From Volvox africanus (taxonomy: Eukaryota > Chlorophyta > Chlorophyceae > Chlamydomonadales > Volvocaceae): a stretch of 64,000 bases of DNA. The stretch lies in assembly GCA_030268105.1 (NCBI GenBank), contig BSDZ01000013.1:849001-913000 (forward strand), given 5' to 3'. The notes beneath the pieces were generated by a model, which was given only the letters and a program-made list of their open reading frames with translations, did no database searches and was not told where the DNA came from. Shown here piece after piece: positions 1-12,000 of the stretch. The position numbers and the translations under genes were made by a program. Position 1 is the stretch's first letter; the number at the start of each line of letters is the position of its first letter.

Positions 1-3000
1 ACCTCAACGAGCACTTCACCTACTCCTTGTACGTCAACATCTGCCGGTCGCTCTTCGAGGCGCACAAGCTGATGTTCAGTTTGATGCTCACCATCAAGAT
101 ACTCCAGAACCAGGGTGCGGAGGGTGCGGAGCGGGAGGGGGAGGAGGAGGGGGAGGGGGAGGAAGAGGGGAGGAAGAGGGGAGGAAGAGGGGAGGAGGGG
201 AAGGGAGGGGGAGGGTTGTTGTAGTTCAGTTGTAGTTCATTCATTATTGTGTTTTTCGTTTTTTGATCTTCACGCTCCGCCCTTTCACAATCCGCAACCC
301 ACCATTACCCACCCAGGCCGTATCGATGGACGCGAGTGGCGCTTCCTCCTAGCCGGCCCGACCAGCAGCGAGCCCACTCAGCCCAACCCCGCCCCCGACT
401 GGCTGACGGACAAGGCGTGGAACGAGCTGCTCAACCTCAGTAACCTCCCCAACTTCAGGGGATTTGCAGGTGGTTGTGGGTGCGAGCGGGAGACCATCGG
501 GGGCGGGCGAGGTTGGCCTGCATGTGTATGGCCCGTACGATGATCCGTGATGGGCCGTATGCATATGGGTATATGCCGGCCTTGTAGGCCTTATGGATGT
601 AGGCCGCCTATGGGCCATATGTGGGTGGGTGTATTGATGTAATAGAAGGCAGCTCGGCCCACCGCTACCGATCAGGTTAACCCGCGTGACCCGCTCATGT
701 CATGTAGAAGGCGATTTGGCCGTGTTTGTCTGAACCAAGTTCGGAAGAGTCCGTGCGCATACTGGGCCCCCGACCCACCCTTCCCCGTCTCAACCCCCCT
801 CCACCCCACCCCAGACCACGTGGCTCTGAACCTCCCCCACTACCGGGCCATCTTTGACTCAAACGACGCCCACGAGATGCCGCTCGAACACCCCTGGAGC
901 AAGTCACTCGACTCCTTCCAGAAGCTCTCCTTCCTGCGGTGAGGTGCCCCAGCCGGAGTCTGAGCTTCGGGTGCAGGGACCTAGAGTGTGCAGTGTACGG
1001 CCTGTCCATTCTACCTGTCTGCCCCTCTCTTCCCTCTGCTTCTTTTACTTGTTCAACATGTATAACACGACGCGACAGGATACGACACGGTGTGTCACGA
1101 CAAGATCCGTAAGCTTCTCAATAACCCACAAATGCAATCCCCCTCCCCCTTCTTCTCCCCCCTTCTTCCCTCCCCCCTCCCTCCTCACCTTCCTCCTCCC
1201 TCCATATCCAAACCAGGTGCTTGCGCCCCGATAAGGTGACGGGGGCGGTACAGGCGTTCGTGAGTGAGCATCTGGGTCAGCGCTTCATCGAGCCACCCCC
1301 CTTCGATCTGGCCACGTGCTACAAAGAGAGCTCACCCGCAGTGCCCCTCATCTTCGTACTTAGCCCGGGAGCTGACCCCATGGCGGGTGAGTGGGGAAGG
1401 GGAGGAGGGGAAAGGGAGGGGGGAAAAGGGAAGGGGAGAAAAGGGAGGGGGGAAAGGGAAGGGGGAAAAAGGGAGGGGAGAAAAGGGAGGGGGGAAAAGG
1501 GAGGAGGGAAAGGGAGGGGGAAAAGGGAAGGGGGAAAAAGGGAGGGGAGAAAAGGGAGGGGGGAAAGGGAAGGGAGAAAAGGGAGAAGGGACACGGCGTG
1601 AATCAGCGACAGAGAAGCAGGGGGAGGGGATTAGTGGCCGAGGGATGGTGTGAGAAGTTTTAGTGCAATCCGCGCGATCTGGGTTGTGAAAGCCTTTGGG
1701 GCAGGCCTGGAGTACGGCCAGGGCCCTCGGTACGGACAGAGAATTTCTCCCCTACGGACGAACGCGGGCCAGACGGAATCTCTGCCGCTTTTGCGTCGGC
1801 ACCTTTTTTCTTTTTCCGTAACTTCATCGTCCTCGCATACACACATAACTTATGAACATATGCATATTTTATATAAACAATTTTCATATAATAGAATCGA
1901 TAATTTCAATTTTCATAACAATTTTTCATGTAGATACCCTTATCTCGGATGAAGGACTCAGACCTCCGTAATCGTCCAATGCGACGTGCCGCAGATCTCC
2001 TCAAGCTTGCTGACGAGATGAAGTTCAGCCGAAAGTTCGAGAAGGTGTCTCTCGGCCAGGGCCAGGGCCCCAAGGCGGAGCGGCTGCTGGAGGCGGGGAT
2101 GGAGAGAGGCATCTGGGTCTGCCTGCAGGTGGGGGGCTTGTGCGGCTGGAAAGAGGGGGGGACTGGAGTGAAGGATGGACGCGCGCATTGAGGTGGTGGT
2201 GTCGTGATGGGGAAATTATGGAAGTGGGGTAATGATGGTGGTGATGGCAGGGTGGGGGGTGATGGCGATTATGATGGTGATGACAGAGCGGGGGGTGGGG
2301 GTGATGGCAGGGTGGAGGGTGGGGGTGGTGGACTTGGCCGGAAGGCGAGGTTCGGAGCGCTGGGTCTTTGCTCTGATGGTGGTAATGATGCAACTCCCCC
2401 CCTCTTCCCCCCTCCCCCCTCTCTGTTCCCATCCCCTTACTTTCACCCAACCCGCTCACCCCAACCCCTTCACAGAACTGCCACTTGGCGGTGAGCTGGA
2501 TGCCCACCCTGGAGCGAATCGTGGAGGGCATTTCCCCCGACCGCGTGCACAAGGACTTCAGGTTATGGCTCACATCGATGCCCAGCCCTAACTTCCCTGT
2601 AGCCATCCTGCAGGTACGAGGGGGGGGCCTGGGCCACGTGGGGAGTTACAGCTTGGGGCTGCTTGTGAGGCACGTACGGCCGGGGCATGGGGGCGGGGTA
2701 AGGAAGGGGAGTTTCCTTCCACTCCCGGAAATTCCCGCTCCTGAACCCTTGTAGTACGATGAAAACACACATACACATCACACACGCCACCGCACGATGC
2801 CTCAGCTTCCCTTATCCCCTTTCCCAACCGCTTGCTCCCCCCCCCTTTTCATCTCCACCGCCATTACAACAGAACGGCGTCAAGATGACATTGGAGCCCC
2901 CCAAGGGCCTGAAATCCAATCTTGTACGGCAATACAACCGCTTAACGGACGCCTACCTGAGCGCCTCTTCCAAGCCTGACGAGTGGCGCCGCTTGGTGTT

Positions 3001-6000
3001 TGGGCTATGCCTCTTCCATGCAGTCATCCAGGTACTGTGTGAATGTGCATGTGCGTATGCATATGCGTATGTGTATGTGTATTGTTATTTTTGTTATTTT
3101 TATCATTGTTCTTGTTGTTGTTATTATTATTGTTGTTATTATTGATGTTGTTATTATTATTGTTGTTACGATGATAAATATCTGAGTTTTATAAAATTAC
3201 GTAAATCTTATGCACAGGACCGGCGCAAGTTCGGCCCTCTGGGCTGGAATATTCGGTACGACTTCACGGACGGAGATCTCAATGTATCACTCGCACAGCT
3301 GCAGGAATACCTAGACAAGTGAGTGGCATGGGTCGGGCGGGGGGGACTGGGGGGGGGGGAAATTGCGGGGATTGGGGGGGGGACCGGCCGAGTTTGGGTT
3401 TGGGGATGATGGTAGGGTGTTCAGCGTTCAGTTTAGTGACTGACGTGTTGAAGCGGTCTACAAATATCAATATGATTTCATTATTATTATCATGTAAATA
3501 TTTAGTAGAAGGATAAATCTATATTCTGTAAAATAGTGTTATATAAATATAGTATTCTAAATACTTTGTACGAATACTTGTTTTCATAAATATTGTTTTA
3601 CATTGGAGATTGAGTTTTTAATTGCACGGCTTTACTCTTATGAACTGAAGGTAAGAAGGTTCCTTTCTTCTGTGCGTGCAAACACGCGTACGACACTGTT
3701 TCTTATTCACAATATTAAACACTGCAAAACTTTATATTCCCTGACCTACCAGGTACACGGTGGTTCCTTACAAGGTGCTCCGCTTCTTGTTTACGGAAAT
3801 CAACTACGGCGGCCGAGTGACCGATGATAAGGACCGGCGCCTCATCACCAACCTCATATACACATTCTGTGGGCCCCAGGTCCTGCAGGTGGGAGGGGCA
3901 GGGAGGGACAGGGAGGGACTTGAGTGCGCGGTATGTGGATTGATATTCGTATTAGATATATATAAAAGTTCATAAACAGAATACATATATATGTATATAT
4001 ACTTATATATACTTATATATATGAAGAATTTTCTGGTGTAAATATGAATTCAATAGATTCCTTTGAAGGACATTAGTAATCCGGCTAATTCATTTCCTCC
4101 CGCCCCCCAACCACCGCCTTTTCCCCCTTTCCCCTCCCCTCTCCTCCAGCCCGGCTACGCCTTCAGCCCCAGCGGCACCTACGCCACTCCCCAAGAGGCC
4201 GTCGTCAGTGTGAAAGACCACCTGGAGCTGCTCCGGGCCTACCCCATCGTCCCTAAGCCCGAGATCTTTGGACTCCATGAAAACGCGGACATCACCTGCG
4301 ACCAGAATGAAACATATGACATGTTCGCGACGCTGCTGGCGCTACAACCCAGGATCGCGTCAGGTGGGATTGCGCGATTGCGTGATTGCGCGATTGCGTG
4401 ATATCTCGGCACCCCTCGTAAAAACATTTTCTTTCGTTCTCTCTTTTTGTGCCTTTTTCGTATTTTCTCTGGAGATTTCCTTTGGGTACATCCCATCCTC
4501 CGAAACCACCATGTATGTGATCTCATCGTACGGCAGCGGGACTTGGACTACCATGACCACACCTCTCTTTTCACATACGCATTAGAGATTAAATATTCTT
4601 ATTGCTGGAATGCGCTGCACGCAAATTCGTATTTATGATTTGATGTCATTTGATTTTATCCCAACTGAGCATCAGTCTGTGCCTTAGGAACGTGTGACCA
4701 CATGCACACCAGCCCTCTCTCACAGCCACATGACTAAGGAACACATCATATCCTCTAGTGCCTGCCGTACTTGCTTGCTACACCTTCTGCCCTCCCTCCT
4801 CAAAGCAGTCCCCTTCTCCTCCCTCCCTCCCATTCTCCGCCTCGGCTATCTCCCTCCCTTTCCCCGCCTCCACCCCCGTGACAAACCAATTCCTACCAAC
4901 ACACACACACACACACGCACAGGCGGCGGCCAGAGTCAGGAGGCGGTGATCAGCTCCCTGGCCTCCGACATCCTCGCCCGCCTGCCGCCGCAATTCGACG
5001 TGGAGGCCGTCATCGCGACCTACCCCACCACCTACAAGGAGTCCATGAACACGGTGCTGACCCAGGAGTGTATCCGTTATAACAACCTGCTGGCCGTCAT
5101 GAAGCGAAGTCTGGCAGAGACAATCAAGGCCCTCAAGGTAGGAAGAGAGAGGGAGTGAGAGGGAGTGAGAGGCTGGTTGGTGGGACAGGAAAAGCTCTGC
5201 CCTAAATTCGACAGCAGCTGTATGGATGGATATTTAGCCTGTATGTGCGAATGCTGTCGAACGTCGAAACCCAAAACCCTTTACCCGAAGTTCATTCATA
5301 CACACATACACATACACACACGCACCTCTTCCCCTTTTTGCCCCTTCCCCCTTCCTAAGGAAATCAACCCCCTTCTCCCCCTCCCCTTAAAACCCCCACC
5401 CACCCGAAACGCCCTAAAGGGCCTTGTGGTCATGAGTCCCGAGCTTGAAGGCGTGGCCTACAGCATGTACGACAACCAGGTTCCGGAGCTTTGGGCCTCC
5501 CGCGCCTACCCCTCCCTGAAGCCTTTGTCCGCCTGGGTGGTGGATCTCCTGGAGCGTTGCACCTTCATCTCCAACTGGGTCGCTCGGGGCACTCCCTCCG
5601 TCTATTGGATATCGGGCTTCTTCTTCCCCCAGGCCTTCTTGACGGGCACGTTGCAGAACTTTGCCCGCAAATACACATACCCCATCGACACGGTGTCGTT
5701 CGGCTTTCAGGTTATGGACGGTCTAGACGAGGCGAAGCTCCCCGGGGGTCCCGAAGACGGCTGCTACATCCGCGGATTGTTCATGGAGGGGGCGCGCTGG
5801 GATTCGCAGGTGAGCCTAGAGGAGGGGGAGGAGGGGCAGGGGGAGAAGTAGGGGGAGGAGGAGGGGGAGGAGGAGAAGGAGGGGGAGGAGGAGAAGGAGG
5901 GGGAGGGGAAGGAGGAAGCCGCTGCGCCGCTGGAGTGCACTGCCTGCTCTTTCCTTTCCTGAGGAGATACTTATCGCTGAGAAATGATTAAAAACCTTTT

Positions 6001-6428
6001 GTCAAACATATTATTTTCATCAATATCAATAATTGTGTTTGAATATAATTCAGATATCCCTCCCCCAACTCATCTTCTCACCAGTCTCCACCCGGCCGGG
6101 CACCTCCCCCCTTCCTTCCCTCTTTCCCTCCTTCCCTCAGACCCACGTGGTGGCGGAGTCACGACCCAAAGAGCTCTACACTGAGATGCCCGTCATCTGG
6201 CTGAGGCCGGAGCAGCACCGGAAGAAGCCCACCGCCGCAGACGCCGCCGCCAACGGCGGAGTGGGCATCTACGACTGCCCCGTCTACAAGACCCTAACGC
6301 GCGCCGGCACGCTGTCCACCACCGGCCACTCCACCAACTTCGTGATGTATTTGGAGTTGCCGTCGGACCAGCCCCAGGGCCACTGGATCGATAGGGGGGT
6401 GGCGCTGTTCACGGGCCTGGCCTTCTAA
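1..6428 (+). CDS. Axonemal-type dynein heavy chain, C-terminal part (5' end outside the window)
   Basis: Motor subunit of a ciliary dynein; AAA+ ATPase that moves on microtubules. Thirteen exons join in phase: 1-114, 317-469, 815-938, 1217-1386, 1962-2128, 2476-2613, 2873-3031, 3218-3318, 3753-3888, 4150-4363, 4923-5137, 5420-5809, 6141-6428, giving 788 residues and a TAA stop. The order follows the family: entry to AAA6 ([10 protein letters not shown]), AAA6 core ([14 protein letters not shown], then LGQGQGP and [10 protein letters not shown]), the lid ([19 protein letters not shown]), [22 protein letters not shown], then the C-terminal domain with [26 protein letters not shown] and [13 protein letters not shown]. 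The [19 protein letters not shown] ending is typical of single-headed inner-arm chains, so an inner-arm type is likely but not proven. Exon 5 is placed at 1962 because the earlier AG at 1933 breaks the frame. Introns start purine-rich and end pyrimidine-rich. Confidence 0.95.
115..215. repeat. Purine-rich (G/A) low-complexity tract after a dynein donor
   Basis: The first 100 bases of the first dynein intron are almost entirely G and A ([21 protein letters not shown]). This is intronic. It creates long spurious Gly/Arg/Glu open frames that are not genes. Confidence 0.9.
1390..1592. repeat. Imperfect GGGAAAAGGGAGGG minisatellite in dynein intron 4
   Basis: About 200 bases of degenerate 10-15-bp units made only of G and A lie directly after the donor at 1387. 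All frames are open on both strands because the composition lacks T and C on this strand. No coding function. Confidence 0.9.
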
Positions 6429-9093
6429 GAAGCCGTTACGAAATTCGGTGTCGGTGTGTGTGTATGTGTGTATGTGTGTGTATGTGTGTGTGTAAAAGAA
6501 GGGGGGTGGTGCGGGTGCAGGTGTATGATGCGTGGATAAGATGGATGGAAGAACCGTGTATCCATGTGTGTGTGCATATGTGTGTCTGCGTGCCTGTGTG
6601 TGTGTGTATGTTTTCACCACCCCAGTTTACTTGCATGTAGCAGAAGCAGCAAGCTGCGGCACTACGCCTTAACGAACCTGTGTGTGTGTGTGTGTGAGTA
6701 TATGTGGGCTGGTGCTTGGCGACATAAAATATGGCCCCTGCTTCAAATGAACGGTTCAAATGGAATTAAAACGATGTACGGCAAGATCATATACGGATCT
6801 CTGATGGATTTGTGATGGATATTGAGGTAGGAAAAAAGGGAGGGGAAAGGGAGATGCAGGAGAGAGGGAGAGACATATGGGGTAGACACGGAGGAGAGGA
6901 GACAAGAGGGTAGGGGGAGGGGAAAGGGGATGGTGAGGAAGGCGAGGAATGAAGCGGCGAAGGAACCCCCCGGCCGCAGCTGGATGGTCAACGCTTCACA
7001 AATTTAGGGTTTGACCACAGCCTTGCGGCGCAGAGAGATAAAGAAACGGTTTCCTTACAACGCATATACATGGGGTGACTGTGTAGGACTGGGTGCGTAT
7101 ATAATTGCGTGAATGTGTGTGTATGTACGAAGTACTAAATTACGTGTGTATGTACGAACATGCTTGTGTATGTGTTTGGGGAAACAGTTTCACGGTATTG
7201 CGGGACGATAAGAACTGGGGGCGGAGGTGGGGAATGGGGTGCTGTATGGGTCGTTAGGTTTGTGTGTGTACATGTATGTGCCTGTATGTCGTACGTGTAA
7301 GCGCACACCACCGCTGGTGGTCCGATGGGAAGTGGTGAGGGCGCATAGTAGCACAGTGTGTGTCGACAAAATTACTGAAGTATATATATGTGATACGTAT
7401 ATGTATCACATATATATGGCTGAATTACGGAATCATGGATTTATGGATAAGCGAGCAATATTCCAATAAGTATGTGCGCTACCCTCTTACCAACCCTCTT
7501 ACCTGGCGGGCCTGTTGGTACAGTTAAGTCAACATCCGCATCAATCTATTTGAGCGCGGCGGCAGTAGCGTAAGAAGGCCCTGTGAGTAATTGCTGTAGG
7601 TAGTGAAACTATTCTTGGTCTGCACCACCCTGTTAGTTTCCATTCGTTCAAAAGTAAAATAAACATGGTCGTTTTGCCAGCAACGATGGTAACAATTGGA
7701 TTTTTCCGTACAAGATTGACGTACTCGTCATTTAAGGCGTTGCCCAAAACCTTCGGGTGTTTAACCTAAGAGTGTTAAAGAGTGACAAGGACATGAGCAA
7801 ATAGCCAACAAGAAGCGGACAAGAAGTGAAAGTGTTGACTGCAATAATTTTCATCCAAATTAGTCGAGTTGTCTTTTCCTTCTTTCCTAACTGAGGAAGT
7901 TAATGCCCCCCTTCGACGCGCCTGTTGCGTCATTGGTATGACTGTGGACGGGGGAGGGGAACGAGCGCGTGACCACCAAAAGAGACCAAACCGACAAAAC
8001 GATTAACCGATAGACTGAACTGCATGATAACCCAAACCCTCTTCGCATCTCGGCCTGATGGCAAGGTACGGCATGTACAGCATTCCGTAGAGGCTCTTTG
8101 CCCTCAAAACGCCACAAGTTCGCCAATCACATTGAGTTATTATTAGTTTTGTTTGTATCATCATGTCTATCACGAAGTACCGAAATTGTCTATATATATG
8201 TTTATTCGCACCCTAAGGTACAATAAGGTACGACACTCGGTTTGTTTGCATCCTGCCGCCGTACATCCTCGCCTGAGCTGCTATCAACAAAATCCTAACT
8301 GATAACTTACCCAACGCCCTGCTCCTTTCTCCAACCCCACTCAGCCGACACCCCGCGCGCCGAAACGCTCTAACAGACTTAGACCGTTTCATCTCATCTC
8401 ATCTCATCTCATATAAGAAAACATCAATGCCAACAAGTAACCCACCGGCCCGTGTCACCAGTGTGCAGTCTGGCTCCGAAAACGGCTGTGGTGAAGGAGC
8501 TTTCGTCAAAACGCCGTCAACTACCAACCAACACCCACACACATACACACAAAACCTCATCATTACCCCTCCCCCCTCCCCCGCAACACCTCGTTCCCGC
8601 CCGCGGGGCCCTCATTACAACAAGTCTTTCAAAAGGGGTGGGGAAGTTGTGTGTGTGTGTGTGTGTCTGTGTGTGTTTTTCCCGTTTCAATCGCTTCCTG
8701 GAGCCGAATATATTCCCCACCTGGCCCCTTCCCACCCCACCCCCACAAGAAGCAGAAGGAACTCTCTCTTTTCTCCGGGCCCTATGCTAGGCTCATCCTC
8801 TGCTCATGCTGCTTGGTTTCTATCGAAACAAGCAAAAACACAGACACACGATGCGACAGGAATATTGGAAGTACTGTCTCCTCCCCTCCCCTGCCCTCTT
8901 CCATCAGCCTTTTTTGTCCGGCTCTAATGTCGTACAAAGGCAGTCTGGGCTCCGTTTGCTGGGGCGGCGCCGATCGTTGACCGACCGAATTCAAATCCGG
9001 ATCCATATTCAATCAAAATCCAAATCCGCACCAAAACTGACGGCATGGATCTTCGCGATCAATAAATTCGTTGCTTCACCGTTTTCTCGCAAA
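6429..9093. other. Spacer between convergent dynein and GT61 genes
   Basis: No gene was recognised. The first 300 bases are TG-rich (6451-6500, 6590-6612, 6680-6700) and probably belong to the dynein 3' UTR; a TGTAA, the usual green-algal polyadenylation signal, lies near 6491. A perfect 15-bp inverted repeat occupies 7382-7417. A CATCT pentamer run lies at about 8387-8411 and a TG run at about 8650-8676. Confidence 0.7.
7382..7417. repeat. Perfect 15-bp inverted repeat with 6-nt loop
   Basis: Arms 7382-7396 and 7403-7417 are exact reverse complements (ATATATATGTGATAC and its complement) around the loop GTATAT. In RNA this is a long uninterrupted hairpin. It lies between two convergent genes, so it could act in 3' end formation or simply be an AT-rich palindrome. 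Confidence 0.85.
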
Positions 9094-12000
9094 TCATCTC
9101 GCCGTCGTCACAACCTCCCTCGCCGTCGTCACAACCTCCCTCGCCGTCGTCACAACCTCCGCTGTCGCCTCCGCATCCACAGCTTCTTCCACCACCTCCC
9201 TCGTCGTCGTCGCGTCCTCATTGACTTTCTGCGCTTGCGCCACCGCCAGGGCTACCTCCGCGTCCGCGTGCTGCCTCTCACGTGCCGCAACACGCGCTCG
9301 CTCCCGTAGGTGTGCCAATGCATCATCTCTCACGCGCCCCCTTCCCCCCGCCCCCGCCCACACCCCAGCCCCCTGACGCCGCTGATATAAGTTCTGGTTA
9401 TGCTGGTGGCGTTGGCGTTGCTGATGTCCCATAGCCCCGCCCCTGGCGTGCTGTTGCTGCTCCCCCCCCCCCTTTTCCCCCTTGACCTCTTCCCCCCCTC
9501 CCGTATCGGATATGATGTGAGGATGCCCATCAACATTCTGCGGTACTTGATCCGGATCCTGTACGGCAGCATGCACGGCAGCGTTGGCCCGGGCCTCCTC
9601 CTCCAATAGGGCCTTTGCCAAAAGGGCCTCCTCCGCCGCCGCCGCCTTCTGCGCCCCCTCTGGTGTCAGTGGGATGGCGGCGGCGCGGCGGCGTTCGTCA
9701 TCTGGGTCAGTGAACCAGGTCTGCAGGCACATCGGAACGCGCTTGTCCTTTCCCCGTAGCTCCAGAGGCTGTTTGGGGGAAGAAGTGTGAGCAGGGGAGG
9801 GGGGGAGGGAGAAGGGGAAAGAGGGTTTTTCCATGGGGTTTCGACACGTCCGTTGCTGTACAGATCTGCTCTGCTTGTTTCCGTATATACGTACGGCATT
9901 ATTGGTGTTAGTTTAGAGCTTAGATGGCATGGTGGGGTTAGGAAGGTACAAAAAGCACCAATTCACAGCACCTTGCACACAAACACATGCACATACTCAC
10001 AGACATCACCTCACCGGGGGAAGAGGCATGTGTCTCCCTGTTTGCATATCCTTACACACACACACACACACACACACCTTCGTATCTTTCCTCTTCCCGG
10101 CCCCAACTACCTTAATGTCATGAGTAATATAGTACGAGTGGCTGTACCGCAGCACCTTGTACCGCCAAATATCGCGGCTAACTACCGCGACGTTCAGCAA
10201 CTGATGTGCCATCGCCTCCCAAGGTACTGCGAGATTGCGGTCTCGAGCCAGACAGCCCTTCGCGCGCGTGTAGATGGGTTGCATGTCCGCTTCGAAGTCC
10301 CCGGGGGAGCTGAGGGTTTCGTTCATGACGTCGATGCCGAACCAGAAGACCTCCATACCCCGGGTCTGGGACTGCGGGTGAAGGGGGAAGGGGTGAAGGG
10401 GTGAAGGGGGGAAGGGTGAAGGGGGGAAGGGGGGGATGGGTGAAGGGGTGAAGGGGTGAAGGGTGAAGGGGTGAAGGGTGAAGGGGTGAAGGGGGGGATG
10501 GGTGAAGGGGGGAAGGGGAAAAAGGGGAAGGGGGAAGGGGGGAAGGGGGAAGGGGGGGATGGGGGAAGGGGGGAAGGGGTTTAGGGGTTTTAAGGGGTTT
10601 AGGGTTTAGGGTTGGGTTTTAGGGTTTTTTAGGGTTTGTAAGGGGGCGAGAAGGGGGGAGGTGTATTGTGTCTGTGTGGGTCTGTGTCTCCGTGTGCGTC
10701 TGTGTGTGTCCATGTATGAACAAAATAGATATAGATAGAGAGAAAATTCCTCCAGGACTCAGTTCTTCCTCATGTGGCTCAGCTCTTTGAAAATCACACG
10801 ATTATGTACGGCGATACCCCGACACACGTACCTTCATGTAAATATTCGGCCAAGATTCTCTCCCACTGAAGCCGTACGGTCGTAGCTCAATCAACGATGA
10901 TCCCTGGCGCATGAACATCGCGTTGGTCAATGCTGAGCCGTGCACGCCCACCAGCACGTCCGCTTGTCGTACAAGCCACATGTCGTACAGATTATCCACG
11001 CCGAAGATGTGACGGAAGCAGCGAACCCGGCGGAAGATGCTGACGGTTGGGTCGGTTGGGAAATTGAGTTCCTGACGGTTACAGCGCTCGATGAGCTCAT
11101 CTTCGTTGGTCAGGACGCGGCCAATATCCTTGTGACTCTTTGACCGTACGGCAAACACGACTTTGAGTACGGTATCGTCCTGCTGATCATCCAGCGGAAC
11201 CTCTGCTGTGAGGCGCTGTGTGTAGTTGGTGGTGAGGTGTTGCGCTTTCTCCTGCAGACATTTCCACATGTAAGTGTGTAAGTGTAAGTGTGTATGTGTG
11301 TACACCTCAGCCAGGATTACCCGACTTTTAGGGGGGGCTCTCAGGGCCTTATCCTCTCGCCCCTTGACTTACCGCGTAATACTCCGCCACGAACTGCCCC
11401 GCATCAAAAAACGCCCCGGTAGGTTTCTTCAGTGTAAGCTTGCACAAGATAAACCGGGAGAAGCACCTAACCGCCTCCCCCTCGCCCGTGGAGGCACTGG
11501 GGGCTGATGGACTTCCCGCCGGCCACCGCTGGGATAAGGCCCCCAGAGAGGTGACCGCGTACCGGGAGAATGGCTGCAGCCAGAAACGCGTGAATGAGGG
11601 TACGGCACTCATTGGGGGGCTGCCAGGCACCAGCGTGATGTGGCTGCGGTTTGGGTTTGGGAAGGGAGAGAAAGGGAAAAAGGAAGGGAGGGGTTTGGGG
11701 AGTTTGTGGGAGCTTTAAAAAGAAGACTGTTCATGAGGTACGTCGCTGCATGGCATCGGCATGGTGATTTGAACAAACGAGTACGGTGCCGTACGTACGG
11801 CCACAAGTGCGGTAACGTGCAAAGATTGGGATGCTGTTTTCCTATCATGCATGATGACAAGTTGCAAACACTCCACCACCAGCAACTGCTGTAGCGGCGG
11901 GGGAGCGGCTACCCCGCCCCTTGCTTGTGCTACAGCCTGCTTCTCCTCCAGCTTTGTCCACCTCCTCATCCTCCACCTCTGTTCGGTATACTGCTACTGC

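Noticed and set aside
1221..1663. Gly/Lys/Arg/Glu-rich frames in the dynein gene
   Set aside because: Purine-only intronic minisatellite; only the first part (1217-1386) is a true dynein exon, in a different context.
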